The notes below the pieces were generated by a model. It was not told the origin of the DNA, did not search any database, and saw only the letters and a list, made by a program, of their open reading frames with translations. From an uncultured Porphyromonas sp. (GTDB lineage Bacteria > Bacteroidota > Bacteroidia > Bacteroidales > Porphyromonadaceae), in the NCBI GenBank assembly GCA_927910985.1, contig CAKMOP010000133.1, positions 1-6,275 on the forward strand: 6,275 nucleotides of DNA, read 5' to 3'. Shown in pieces: positions 1-6,275 of this stretch; the first letter of the stretch is position 1; each line of letters opens with the position of its first letter. The position numbers were made by a program, and so were the translations under genes.

Positions 1-735
1 TCTTTGCGAAATCATCAGCAGTCCAGGGCAGTTTAACCAAGGCAATACCACTCGTCTCGGTCACATCAACAAAGCCAAGATCAAGATCATCTTCATCTTC
101 ATCAACCCCCACATAGATAGGGACGAGGTCAGGCACCTTAGGATTATTCTTACTATCAGTCTTACTGTTCGTCCACTCCCAATCCGCCTTCGACAGATCA
201 AGGAAGGCATCTACTCCTGTATAGAGCGTACGGTCAGCAGGCTTTTCCCCACTCTCCGCAAGCAGCTTATCCAAGCTGGTAAAGAAATCCTTGGCGTGGT
301 CAATAGCATACTTAGCGATGATGATCGTTTGCCCTGGATTGATGGGATGTTCCTTCCCACTACCAGGGAAGTAGGACATCAGGCTCACGCCGACATACTC
401 CCTTCTGAAGTCCTTATTCCCTTCAAATTCAACTTGCTCCGAAGGATCCAATGCCGTTGAAGCGAGAGCAAGACCATCCAAGTACTTAACCTCGGAGGTC
501 GGATTATAGATGGCGATGTACGCTTCATCAGAAGACCAATTTGATGCAGTACTTGGGGGAGTAGTAGCGAGCTTCTGGGTATAGGCGTGCCCTGTGTAGA
601 AGATTTCCTTAATAACCAAGTGGTCAATAGTAGAGCGAGCATCGGAGCGACGCTGTGGTGCTTCGTTGCGTCTACAGGACATTAGTGCCGACAGGAACAG
701 CACTGACAAGCCAAGCGATATATATGTGTACGCAT
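1..735 (-). CDS. DUF4876-type surface lipoprotein, frameshifted near its start and cut by the window edge
   Basis: This frame is open without a stop from 760 down to base 1, giving about 240 visible residues; the C-terminus lies outside the window. It carries the pattern I associate with DUF4876 lipoproteins (function unknown, often beside TonB receptors): IKEIFYTG near residue 41, YIAIYNPTSEVKYLDGLALA near 72-91, NPGQTIIIAKYAIDH near 132-146, DAFLDLSKADWEW near 175-187 and NNPKVPDLVPIY near 196-207. An acidic run, DEDEDDLDLG, follows at about 211. A hydrophobic stretch ending LSALMSC makes a good lipobox, with the lipidated Cys codon at 674-676. The frame has no credible start. The nearest ATG (733-735) begins a frame that stops after 17 codons, and an ATATATAT tract at 718-725 separates the two. 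With one AT fewer the protein would begin MRTHISLGLSVLFLSALMSC; residue numbers here use that version. It lies 31 nt after lipoprotein A, so it is probably the next operon gene. The coding frame is well supported; whether it is expressed is not. Confidence 0.82.
718..725 (-). repeat. Short AT dinucleotide tract, (AT)4, inside the signal-peptide coding region
   Basis: Four AT units lie 7 nt after the ATG at 733-735 (minus-strand context ACAC, then ATATATAT, then CGC). With four units the ATG reads MRTHIYRLACQ and stops at a TAA after 17 codons. With three, six or nine units it would run in frame into the hydrophobic segment and the LMSC lipobox of the DUF4876-type lipoprotein. The tract is directly visible. 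A role as a slippage switch is inference, and four units is short for a dinucleotide phase-variable repeat. Confidence 0.55.
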
Positions 736-766
736 AATAACTGAAGATTAAATGGAGAAACTATGA

Positions 767-2209
767 TTAGAGGAACCAGTTACCAAAGCCCGAGCCACCG
801 CCGATGCCGTGCGTCTGGACATTCTGCGAAGCTTCGAGTGCATCCGCAGCCGAGAGACCGATCTCGTGACCGAGGTAATAGTAGTAGGGGTCATTATGGT
901 CAATCGCCGTAGGGTCTGTATCGAAGCTACTGCAGAAGACCTTGATGGGGATGTTGAAGCGCAGAACATCCTTCCACTGGGAGTCAGCTCCGTATTCCTT
1001 CGGCTCATCAGGATTGTACCAGTCGGAGCAGATGAACTTACTTAAGAAGACGTAGGTCGAGTGACGACTGAGATAGGTATCCTTAGGAATCAAAGCCTTC
1101 TTCCCCTTAGGACACTTCATCACACGTACCGAGAGGTAGAACTTCGGCAAGACGCACGAAGGGCGCGTGTAGCGACCACTCTTCCCAGTTGTGGGATCGG
1201 GACGGCTGGCGATTGCAAACGGCCAATCCTTATGCTTCTCATCTTGAGGGCCAGATTCATCGGCATCGATATCGAAGTTGAAGTGTCCCTTGAGTCCTAC
1301 ACGATCTTGGTCATAAGGAGCTACAGCCCAGTCAGCCTCCTTGCGTGTGAGTGGAGGCAGAAGACGCTGGTTGAAGAGCTCACGAGCACCATCCCCCATC
1401 GCATCGTGTGTCCACGTATCGCGGTAGGTGTATTCGAAGATCTTCGGCGTAGCATCGGCACGCTCCTTCCACGTCTTCTTATTAGCGAAGAAGGGAGAAG
1501 GGATCGGCGTGTGGTCAATGCTACCACCGGGTTGCCACTCATCATTCTCGCCATACTTAGTATTCCAAGTGCCACGCATATCCATCACGTCATAGGGATT
1601 ACCCTTGTCATCGACGTCACTCACGGTGAAGAAGATCTGGTATTCGTCCGAGCGATTGAGGATATCATCATTCATCAGACGCCCATTCTTATCAAAGAAG
1701 TAGAGTGCGAGTCCCCAGCGCTTGAGGCGACCACCGATGATACGGATGTAGTCGGGGCCTTGCTTCTTGTCGAACTGCTCGAGGTAGGTGACGGTACTCT
1801 GACGCTGCACTTCGACCGTAGGCCAAGAGCCAGCATTGTTATGGATGATTACAAACTCCTCCTGCTTCCAGGGGGCATTGGGATAGACGAAGTTCCCGTG
1901 CATCATACCATCGCCATGGGAGTGCCCTTCCTTGAACATCACCAGACACGTCGCCCAGTCCTTGAACGCTCCATCAGGATCGGGATTGGCAAGGGCTTCG
2001 GTGATCTTGATCTTTGCTAAGCTATCGACATAGCGGTCGGCACCGCTATGGGGGATGGTCTTTGCATTGAGAGGATTGTCTTCGTAGTTGGGGTGTACAT
2101 CCCCGAAGACAAACTTATCACACGCACTACAGGAGAGGGCGATGAGCCCGAGGGCTGTAGCGTGCTTGAGGTATTTACTTATAGAGGTATTCATTATACG
2201 AAGAGGCAT
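767..2209 (-). CDS. Lipoprotein A: putative surface lipoprotein with a histidine cluster, paralogue of the preceding gene
   Basis: I do not recognise a named gene. The product (480 residues, or 475 from the internal ATG at 2192-2194) is an exported lipoprotein. Residues 12-30 form a lysine-containing then hydrophobic signal peptide ending ALSCSAC, so the lipidated cysteine is C27 or C30. The mature protein has no membrane segments. At residues 95-105 it reads GHSHGDGMMHG, a cluster of three histidines that could bind a metal or a metal-containing ligand. It shares collinear blocks with lipoprotein B: GLALYFFDKNGRL (166-178), PKIFEYTYRDT (255-265), DRVGLKGHFNFDID (302-315), FYLSVRVMKC (357-366) and an LRFNIPIKVF segment (416-425). 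It ends in a glycine-rich tail, GIGGGSGFGNWFL. The first ATG overlaps the previous stop as TAATG; the ATG 15 nt further in gives a more typical signal peptide, so either start is possible. Context beside a TonB receptor suggests an accessory substrate-capture role, which is inference. Confidence 0.9.
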   Translation of the reverse strand: MPLRIMNTSISKYLKHATALGLIALSCSACDKFVFGDVHPNYEDNPLNAKTIPHSGADRYVDSLAKIKITEALANPDPDGAFKDWATCLVMFKEGHSHGDGMMHGNFVYPNAPWKQEEFVIIHNNAGSWPTVEVQRQSTVTYLEQFDKKQGPDYIRIIGGRLKRWGLALYFFDKNGRLMNDDILNRSDEYQIFFTVSDVDDKGNPYDVMDMRGTWNTKYGENDEWQPGGSIDHTPIPSPFFANKKTWKERADATPKIFEYTYRDTWTHDAMGDGARELFNQRLLPPLTRKEADWAVAPYDQDRVGLKGHFNFDIDADESGPQDEKHKDWPFAIASRPDPTTGKSGRYTRPSCVLPKFYLSVRVMKCPKGKKALIPKDTYLSRHSTYVFLSKFICSDWYNPDEPKEYGADSQWKDVLRFNIPIKVFCSSFDTDPTAIDHNDPYYYYLGHEIGLSAADALEASQNVQTHGIGGGSGFGNWFL

Positions 2210-2211
2210 TA
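2207..2211 (-). other. TAATG stop-start overlap between lipoproteins B and A
   Basis: The TAA of lipoprotein B (2209-2211) and an ATG of lipoprotein A (2207-2209) share one base. Such overlaps usually mean translational coupling within one mRNA, so both paralogues would be made together. If the ATG at 2192-2194 is the true start, the genes are instead 14 nt apart and the overlap is incidental. Confidence 0.5.
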
Positions 2212-3645
2212 CATACGGACGACACTACGACGATAGCGGTAGAAGTAGGCATCTGGGGTGGAGAGCATACGCCAAAGCTCGGCACGCTGTACCGAAGGAT
2301 AGAAGCGGCGTACTGCTTCGTAGCACTTTTCTTCTCCGTCCTTCGTATCAGCGATGATACGCACGGGCAGAGGATAGTCTATGTCGAAGCTATCCCACCC
2401 AGGCTGGATCTGGTTGAAGTCCCAGAGGAAGCCCTTCTCAGCGTTCGCCGTATTGGTGTACTTTGCGGGCTTTTCGATGTCTCCCACACGCTGGTGTCCC
2501 TTAGTAAGGATATTACACAGACGCACCTGCAAGAGGAAGGAGATACCAGCCTGACGGAATTGCAAGATTCCCTTGAAGCCCAAGCGATCCAGTGCAGCAC
2601 CTGCATCAAGGCTACGCTCCTGCTTCAGCAGGCCCACCGTCTCACCGTAACGCTGACGAGGAGACTCGGTCTCAGGGTCGATGTAGTCATCGTTGTAGGA
2701 CTCATCGAAGAGCTTACCTAACTCTTCCTCGATGGGATCGGTATCACGGTAGGTATAAGTGAAGATCTCGGGGACGAGCTTATTAAGCTGCTTGTTGTCG
2801 ATACTACGTACCAAGTGGTAGGTCTTCCCATCACTTCCTCGATAGGGCTGGAGGGCATCAGGGCGACCAGTGAGCTCGACAGCGTGCCAGGATAGGTCGT
2901 TGTTGAAGGGAGAGGCATTACTTCCCAGCTCAAAGGCATCGGGCACATAGATATTATTCGAAGAGAACTTCGTCGCAGCCTCTACCTTTCCGCCACGCTC
3001 TGTGAAGGTATAGCGGTCGATGTAGTGAGGTACATCGGTGAGGGTACGAGGATAAGCCAGTAGAAGGATCTTATCCCCGCTCTTCTTGCTATGGGGAAGC
3101 GTGGAGTTACCGACCCCGAAGAAGTGCTGGTGCATCATCAGCGTGGAGTTATCTTCATCCGGTTCGCTGTAGCCATCCTTACCTTTCTTGTAGGGGAAGT
3201 TGGTGAACTGGTGATTGATGAGCATCCCGTTCTGGTCGTAGTACTTCAGCTCCAGACCGTAGATAATCTTGTCCGAGGCTACGACATCGAAGTGGTCACG
3301 CTCAGTCGTCACCGTCATCTGCCCATTGTCATCCTTAGCGATATCGATCTCCTGGACGATTGGGAGCACGGTTTCTTCACCTGCTACGTGATAGGTATTG
3401 TAGACATCTACCATCTCATCAGCATTAGGACCAACACCTATTTGCCCTCCCTTGTACCCCATACGTAGGATAGCATGGACGGCATAGATTTGGTCGTGCC
3501 CCTTGACATCACGCTCGATCTCAGAGGGGGGAGCTTGGATGATCTTCTTGAAAAACTCATCGACACGCTCATTGGAGCAGCTACCGAGCAGGCAAGCCAC
3601 ACCGAGTGCTGGGAGCAGGTAGTGAGATATGATTGATTTCATCAT
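2209..3645 (-). CDS. Lipoprotein B: putative surface lipoprotein, tandem paralogue lacking the histidine cluster
   Basis: No named gene recognised. From the ATG at 3643-3645 the product has 478 residues; an adjacent ATG at 3640-3642 is equally plausible, and the longer version begins with TTG at 3652-3654, directly after the receptor stop, so it was not chosen. A signal peptide with K, a hydrophobic core and the lipobox LGSC puts the lipidated cysteine at residue 23. Blocks shared with lipoprotein A include GLELKYYDQNGML (130-142), PEIFTYTYRDT (292-302), DRLGFKGILQF (353-363), FLLQVRLC (370-377) and FDIDYPLPVRII (420-431). Where A has GHSHGDGMMHG, this protein reads GYKGGQIGVGPN, without histidine. 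It has its own histidines elsewhere, such as MMHQHFF (170-176). It starts 9 nt after the TonB-receptor stop, which supports one operon. A role in ligand capture or as a receptor partner is inferred from context; the ligand is unknown. Confidence 0.9.
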   Translation of the reverse strand: MMKSIISHYLLPALGVACLLGSCSNERVDEFFKKIIQAPPSEIERDVKGHDQIYAVHAILRMGYKGGQIGVGPNADEMVDVYNTYHVAGEETVLPIVQEIDIAKDDNGQMTVTTERDHFDVVASDKIIYGLELKYYDQNGMLINHQFTNFPYKKGKDGYSEPDEDNSTLMMHQHFFGVGNSTLPHSKKSGDKILLLAYPRTLTDVPHYIDRYTFTERGGKVEAATKFSSNNIYVPDAFELGSNASPFNNDLSWHAVELTGRPDALQPYRGSDGKTYHLVRSIDNKQLNKLVPEIFTYTYRDTDPIEEELGKLFDESYNDDYIDPETESPRQRYGETVGLLKQERSLDAGAALDRLGFKGILQFRQAGISFLLQVRLCNILTKGHQRVGDIEKPAKYTNTANAEKGFLWDFNQIQPGWDSFDIDYPLPVRIIADTKDGEEKCYEAVRRFYPSVQRAELWRMLSTPDAYFYRYRRSVVRM

Positions 3646-3654
3646 TGCGGTCAA

Positions 3655-6078
3655 TTAGAATTGAAGAAGCATACGGAGCGAGAAGTTCGCACCACGGGCG
3701 TGGGCATAGTAGCGGAAGCGGTCCGTATATTCCTTATAGAGCGTATTCAGGATATTATCTCCGACGAGCATCAGACGTACCGAGCGCTGGTGAGGTAGGC
3801 GGACACCTACCTCTGCGGTACCATTGAGCAGGAAGTAGGGATCTGGCGAGTCGCTGACGAGGTCCTTATCTGGGTCAAAGCGGCTCTGCTTCGTCACGTA
3901 AAGCCCTGAGAGCGATACCGAAGCGTGGTACTTCTTGTCGTGGGTGATATCAAAGTCATACGTTCCAGAGAGGCCATAGCGGTCGGAGGGCATAAAGGGA
4001 AGCCAGTCCTGGCGCGTGAGGTTGCGAGCGAACATCCATTCGCCCTTCCCGACGAAGGTTAGCCCATCCATGGGGCGCACCGTGGCTTCGATATCTCCCC
4101 CATAGAGATTGACATCGTCTTGGTCGTAGATGAACTTCGGGTACTTACCACTCGGGTGGTTGTGGAAGCGATCCTTCCCCGTCCCGATATGGTCGTAGAT
4201 ATAGCTACTGATACGCTGGTAGAAGGCACTGGGCTCAACGGAGATCCAGCTATTACGATAGCGAGCTCCTACGACGGACTTATAGCCACGTTCGCTGGCC
4301 AGATTGCGGTTCCCCTGTACCCAGTAGGAGCCATCCTGAAGACCGATGGCATAGAGCTCGTTGATATCGGGTGGACGCCACGACCAGCCGATATTAGCAC
4401 GGACATCCCAGTTTTGGTTGATATCGTAGTGACCAGCCAAGCTCGTGGTGAAGTTACTATAGAGCTTGAAGTCATCGTAGTAAGTGTAGTTACTCAAGCT
4501 GGTATAGCCACTAACGGACATCACACGGAAGTCGTAGCGCATACCCAGAGCAGCTTGTAGCTTACCGATCTCTGCCTTGTGGAGGAAGTAGCCACCCATC
4601 GAAAGAGCAGCGAAGTTCGGCACGAAGGCAGGTTGCTTCGTCCCAGGGTAGTTGTAGTTCGTCTGATAGGTATTGGACGTACCGACATCGGTAGACATTC
4701 CCCATCGCTTCCAGCGCGCATGCCAGAGACCGTCGACCTTGAAGGTCTTGAGGATGAGGTCCTGCATAGGGATCCAGCTCCAGTCGGTTTTCTTTCGATT
4801 CTCGAACTCCTGTCTCAGGTTCTCCTGGAAGGAGGTCGTCAGGTCAATCTGATGATTATCATTGATGCGCCACTTCAGCTCGCCCTTGAGCGTGAAGTGC
4901 TGTGACTGCTGGAAGGGAGGCTTGATCTCGTAGGAGAAGGGGCGGAAGGTCGAGGGATCAGGGCGACCATATTCAAAGCGCTTGATGAGCTGATCGAGGT
5001 CAGAGACCTTACTGGCGTAGTAAATCCCACTACGCTGGTAGTAGAGGCTGGAGTAGACATTAGCCGTCACGTGGGTGTTATGGAAGCCCAAAGCACCAGA
5101 GAGGCTTATGTTATTGTAGCCCGTATTGTTGAGGATGTAGTCTGCCGTGTGGTAGTCTCCACCCTTGGTATACATCCCGTGGATGCGCGCACCCCACTGG
5201 CGATAGCCCGCCTCGAGGCTGGCCGATCCGCTCAGTCCGCGCGCATTGGTATCGTAGCCCACATTAGCCTTACCATGGACTGTGACCTTCTCCTTGCCGA
5301 AGAGCAGAGGGGCATCATTCAAGAGGACGACACCACCCATAGCACCGAAACCGTAGCGGATACATTCGGCACCCTTAACAACTTCGACCATACTCGAGCC
5401 CGTATAGTCCAGCTCGGGAGCGTGGTCGGCACCCCAGCTTTGGCTCTCGAGTCGGACGCCATTATTCATCAGCAGGATACGACTACTGTGCATCCCTTGG
5501 ATCACTGGCTTAGCGATGGTACTCCCGGAGCTAATCGAGCTAACACCAGGGATAGTTTCCAGGAGCTTCGCCAGGGAGGTAGCCCCAGCACGATCGATCG
5601 TCTTGTGGTCGATGGTAGCCGTCTGCTGGAGCTTCGAAGTATGGCGCTTGCGTGCCGTCACTTCGACCTTAGAGATGACCTGCGCATCCTCCTGCAGCTG
5701 TAGGGTAATGCTCCGCGAAGCTGGGATAGCTATCGTACGCGAGAGACGCTGGTAACCGACATAGGTCACTTCGACGTGAATACTCGTAGGGAGCGTGCGA
5801 AAGCGCAGGGTACAGTGCCCTGATCTATCGGTCATCGTCGGGCTGACAGCAGCGGCACACCGTATGACAGCACCTGCGATCGGCTGACGTGTCGCTTGGT
5901 CGAGGATGGTGAAGGTGACTTCTTCCCGCTTCGCTTGCTCTGCGGGGGCGAGCTCCTCGGTAGGGTTCGCCCCAAGAGCTTGAGGCGCGAGGGCAAGGGC
6001 GGAGGTGAGGACAAGACCACAGAGGCCAAGACGCACCGCGCCCATAAGACATAGTTTATGATTTGTTTGTTTCCACAT
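3655..6078 (-). CDS. TonB-dependent outer-membrane receptor with carboxypeptidase-regulatory-like N-terminal domain
   Basis: This is a complete TonB-dependent receptor of 807 residues, which would import a substrate across the outer membrane using energy passed by TonB-ExbBD. In order: a signal peptide (hydrophobic LGLCGLVLTSALALA, cleavage probably after ALGA near residue 37), a carboxypeptidase-regulatory-like beta-sandwich (about 54-129; VTFTILDQATRQPIAGAVI, later VTYVGYQ), a TonB-box-like VEVTARK (about 138-144), a plug (about 149-259, with LLETIPGVSS, VIQGMHSSRILLMNNGVRLE, SWGADHAPELD, RYGFGAMGGVVLL) and a 22-strand-type barrel ending in LRMLLQF with the terminal phenylalanine expected for barrel assembly. 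The plug and the barrel segment RPPDINELYAIG-LQDGSYWVQ-GNRNLASE resemble haem and zinc receptors (HmuR or ZnuD types), but no histidine lies in that barrel segment. Start: the ATG at 6076-6078 fits a signal peptide better than the upstream GTG at 6109-6111; an ATG at 6043-6045 is also possible. It is the first gene of the apparent operon. The family is certain, the substrate unknown. Confidence 0.95.
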   Translation of the reverse strand: MWKQTNHKLCLMGAVRLGLCGLVLTSALALAPQALGANPTEELAPAEQAKREEVTFTILDQATRQPIAGAVIRCAAAVSPTMTDRSGHCTLRFRTLPTSIHVEVTYVGYQRLSRTIAIPASRSITLQLQEDAQVISKVEVTARKRHTSKLQQTATIDHKTIDRAGATSLAKLLETIPGVSSISSGSTIAKPVIQGMHSSRILLMNNGVRLESQSWGADHAPELDYTGSSMVEVVKGAECIRYGFGAMGGVVLLNDAPLLFGKEKVTVHGKANVGYDTNARGLSGSASLEAGYRQWGARIHGMYTKGGDYHTADYILNNTGYNNISLSGALGFHNTHVTANVYSSLYYQRSGIYYASKVSDLDQLIKRFEYGRPDPSTFRPFSYEIKPPFQQSQHFTLKGELKWRINDNHQIDLTTSFQENLRQEFENRKKTDWSWIPMQDLILKTFKVDGLWHARWKRWGMSTDVGTSNTYQTNYNYPGTKQPAFVPNFAALSMGGYFLHKAEIGKLQAALGMRYDFRVMSVSGYTSLSNYTYYDDFKLYSNFTTSLAGHYDINQNWDVRANIGWSWRPPDINELYAIGLQDGSYWVQGNRNLASERGYKSVVGARYRNSWISVEPSAFYQRISSYIYDHIGTGKDRFHNHPSGKYPKFIYDQDDVNLYGGDIEATVRPMDGLTFVGKGEWMFARNLTRQDWLPFMPSDRYGLSGTYDFDITHDKKYHASVSLSGLYVTKQSRFDPDKDLVSDSPDPYFLLNGTAEVGVRLPHQRSVRLMLVGDNILNTLYKEYTDRFRYYAHARGANFSLRMLLQF

Positions 6079-6113
6079 ACGTCGTGGGTATAAAGGGGTG
6101 ACATACGACACCC

Positions 6114-6121
6114 CAAGCTTA
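6114..6121 (-). promoter_or_regulatory. Weak candidate -7 promoter element (TAAGCTTG)
   Basis: On the minus strand TAAGCTTG matches the Bacteroidota -7 consensus TAnnTTTG at all but one fixed position. A TTTG lies upstream, but only 13 nt away, shorter than the usual spacing of about 19-21 nt, and nothing TTTG-like lies at the expected distance. If real, it would give a short leader before the ATG at 6078. Low confidence. Confidence 0.2.
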
Positions 6122-6157
6122 GGTTAGGGATAATCAAAGTCACTTAGCGCAAGCTCG

Positions 6158-6178
6158 ATTACCTCGTTAAGGAGTAAT
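6158..6178. promoter_or_regulatory. Imperfect palindrome upstream of the receptor gene, possible operator
   Basis: The sequence has perfect 5-nt outer arms (ATTAC and GTAAT) around an 11-nt, mostly unpaired centre. It lies about 80 nt upstream of the chosen receptor start, where a metal- or ligand-responsive repressor or activator could bind. It does not clearly match a Fur or Zur box. Arms this short occur by chance in AT-rich DNA. Confidence 0.2.
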
Positions 6179-6275
6179 TAGTTCTGGCGTATTCGCTTCG
6201 TGGTTGTTTATCAGGAACTTGAATTAGAATTCATCTGCTGACACTCAGTATTAGTTGCCGACTAAGGATAGACGA

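Larger units (their letters stand above)
6079..6275. other. Upstream non-coding region of the receptor operon
   Basis: These roughly 200 bases precede the first gene and hold no ORF I would defend. I looked for a tRNA, a cobalamin or other riboswitch core and a strong hairpin terminator and saw none. It should contain the operon promoter. The minus strand is open in one frame from the window edge to a TGA within 45 bases, too little to call the tail of another gene. Confidence 0.5.

Noticed and set aside
77..104. GATGAA-like repeated codons giving an acidic DEDEDD stretch in the DUF4876-type protein
   Set aside because: There are only about two imperfect units and they stay in frame, so neither a microsatellite switch nor a defined calcium-binding motif can be supported.
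385..642. Minus-strand 85-codon frame overlapping the DUF4876-type gene
   Set aside because: It reads the same DNA in another frame and loses all DUF4876-like motifs, which are continuous in the chosen frame.
1061..2020. Long plus-strand open frame of 319 codons opposite lipoprotein A
   Set aside because: It lies wholly antisense to a convincing lipoprotein gene, its translation is low-complexity I/L/R/E-rich with no signal, motif or family resemblance, and it has no partner gene or promoter on that strand.
5071..5703. Plus-strand open frame of 210 codons opposite the receptor plug region
   Set aside because: It is a mirror of the conserved TonB-receptor plug; the protein it would encode shows no recognisable domain.
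6230..6275. Possible C-terminal tail of a further upstream minus-strand gene
   Set aside because: Only about 14 codons are open from the edge to a TGA, in one of three frames, which is expected by chance.
6079..6275. Riboswitch or small RNA in the operon leader
   Set aside because: No conserved cobalamin, TPP or other riboswitch core was seen, nor a strong hairpin followed by a T-run.

Overview
The window looks like an outer-membrane uptake locus from a Bacteroidota bacterium. Its mid-range GC (roughly one half by eye) and lipoprotein-plus-TonB-receptor layout would fit a Porphyromonas-like oral or mucosal anaerobe. The genus is an inference; the phylum rests on three things: a receptor with a carboxypeptidase-regulatory-like N-terminal domain, a DUF4876-type lipoprotein, and Bacteroidota-style starts without clear Shine-Dalgarno sequences.

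Every gene I can support lies on the minus strand, so the transcription order runs from high to low coordinates. At 6079-6275 is an upstream region with no gene; it holds a weak palindrome and a weak promoter-like element. Next comes a complete TonB-dependent receptor (3655-6078), then lipoprotein B (2209-3645), then its diverged paralogue, lipoprotein A (767-2209). A third lipoprotein of the DUF4876 type (735 down to base 1) runs off the window edge. The junctions are 9 nt, a 1-nt overlap (TAATG) and 31 nt, which is the spacing of a single operon.

The likely joint role is capture of a substrate at the cell surface by lipoproteins and TonB-driven import through the receptor. The substrate cannot be read from the sequence. 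A histidine cluster in lipoprotein A (GHSHGDGMMHG) hints at a metal or metal complex such as haem or zinc. However, the receptor lacks histidine in the barrel segment where haem and zinc receptors often have it, and lipoprotein B lacks the histidine cluster. The receptor and DUF4876 family placements are recognised from sequence pattern; the cooperative function is inference.

The most unusual point is the start of the DUF4876 gene. A good lipoprotein reading frame is open for its whole visible length, but the only sensible ATG (733-735) is in a different frame. The two frames are separated exactly at an ATATATAT tract (718-725). Losing one AT unit would restore a normal signal peptide. This could be phase variation, a fixed frameshift, or a sequencing error.
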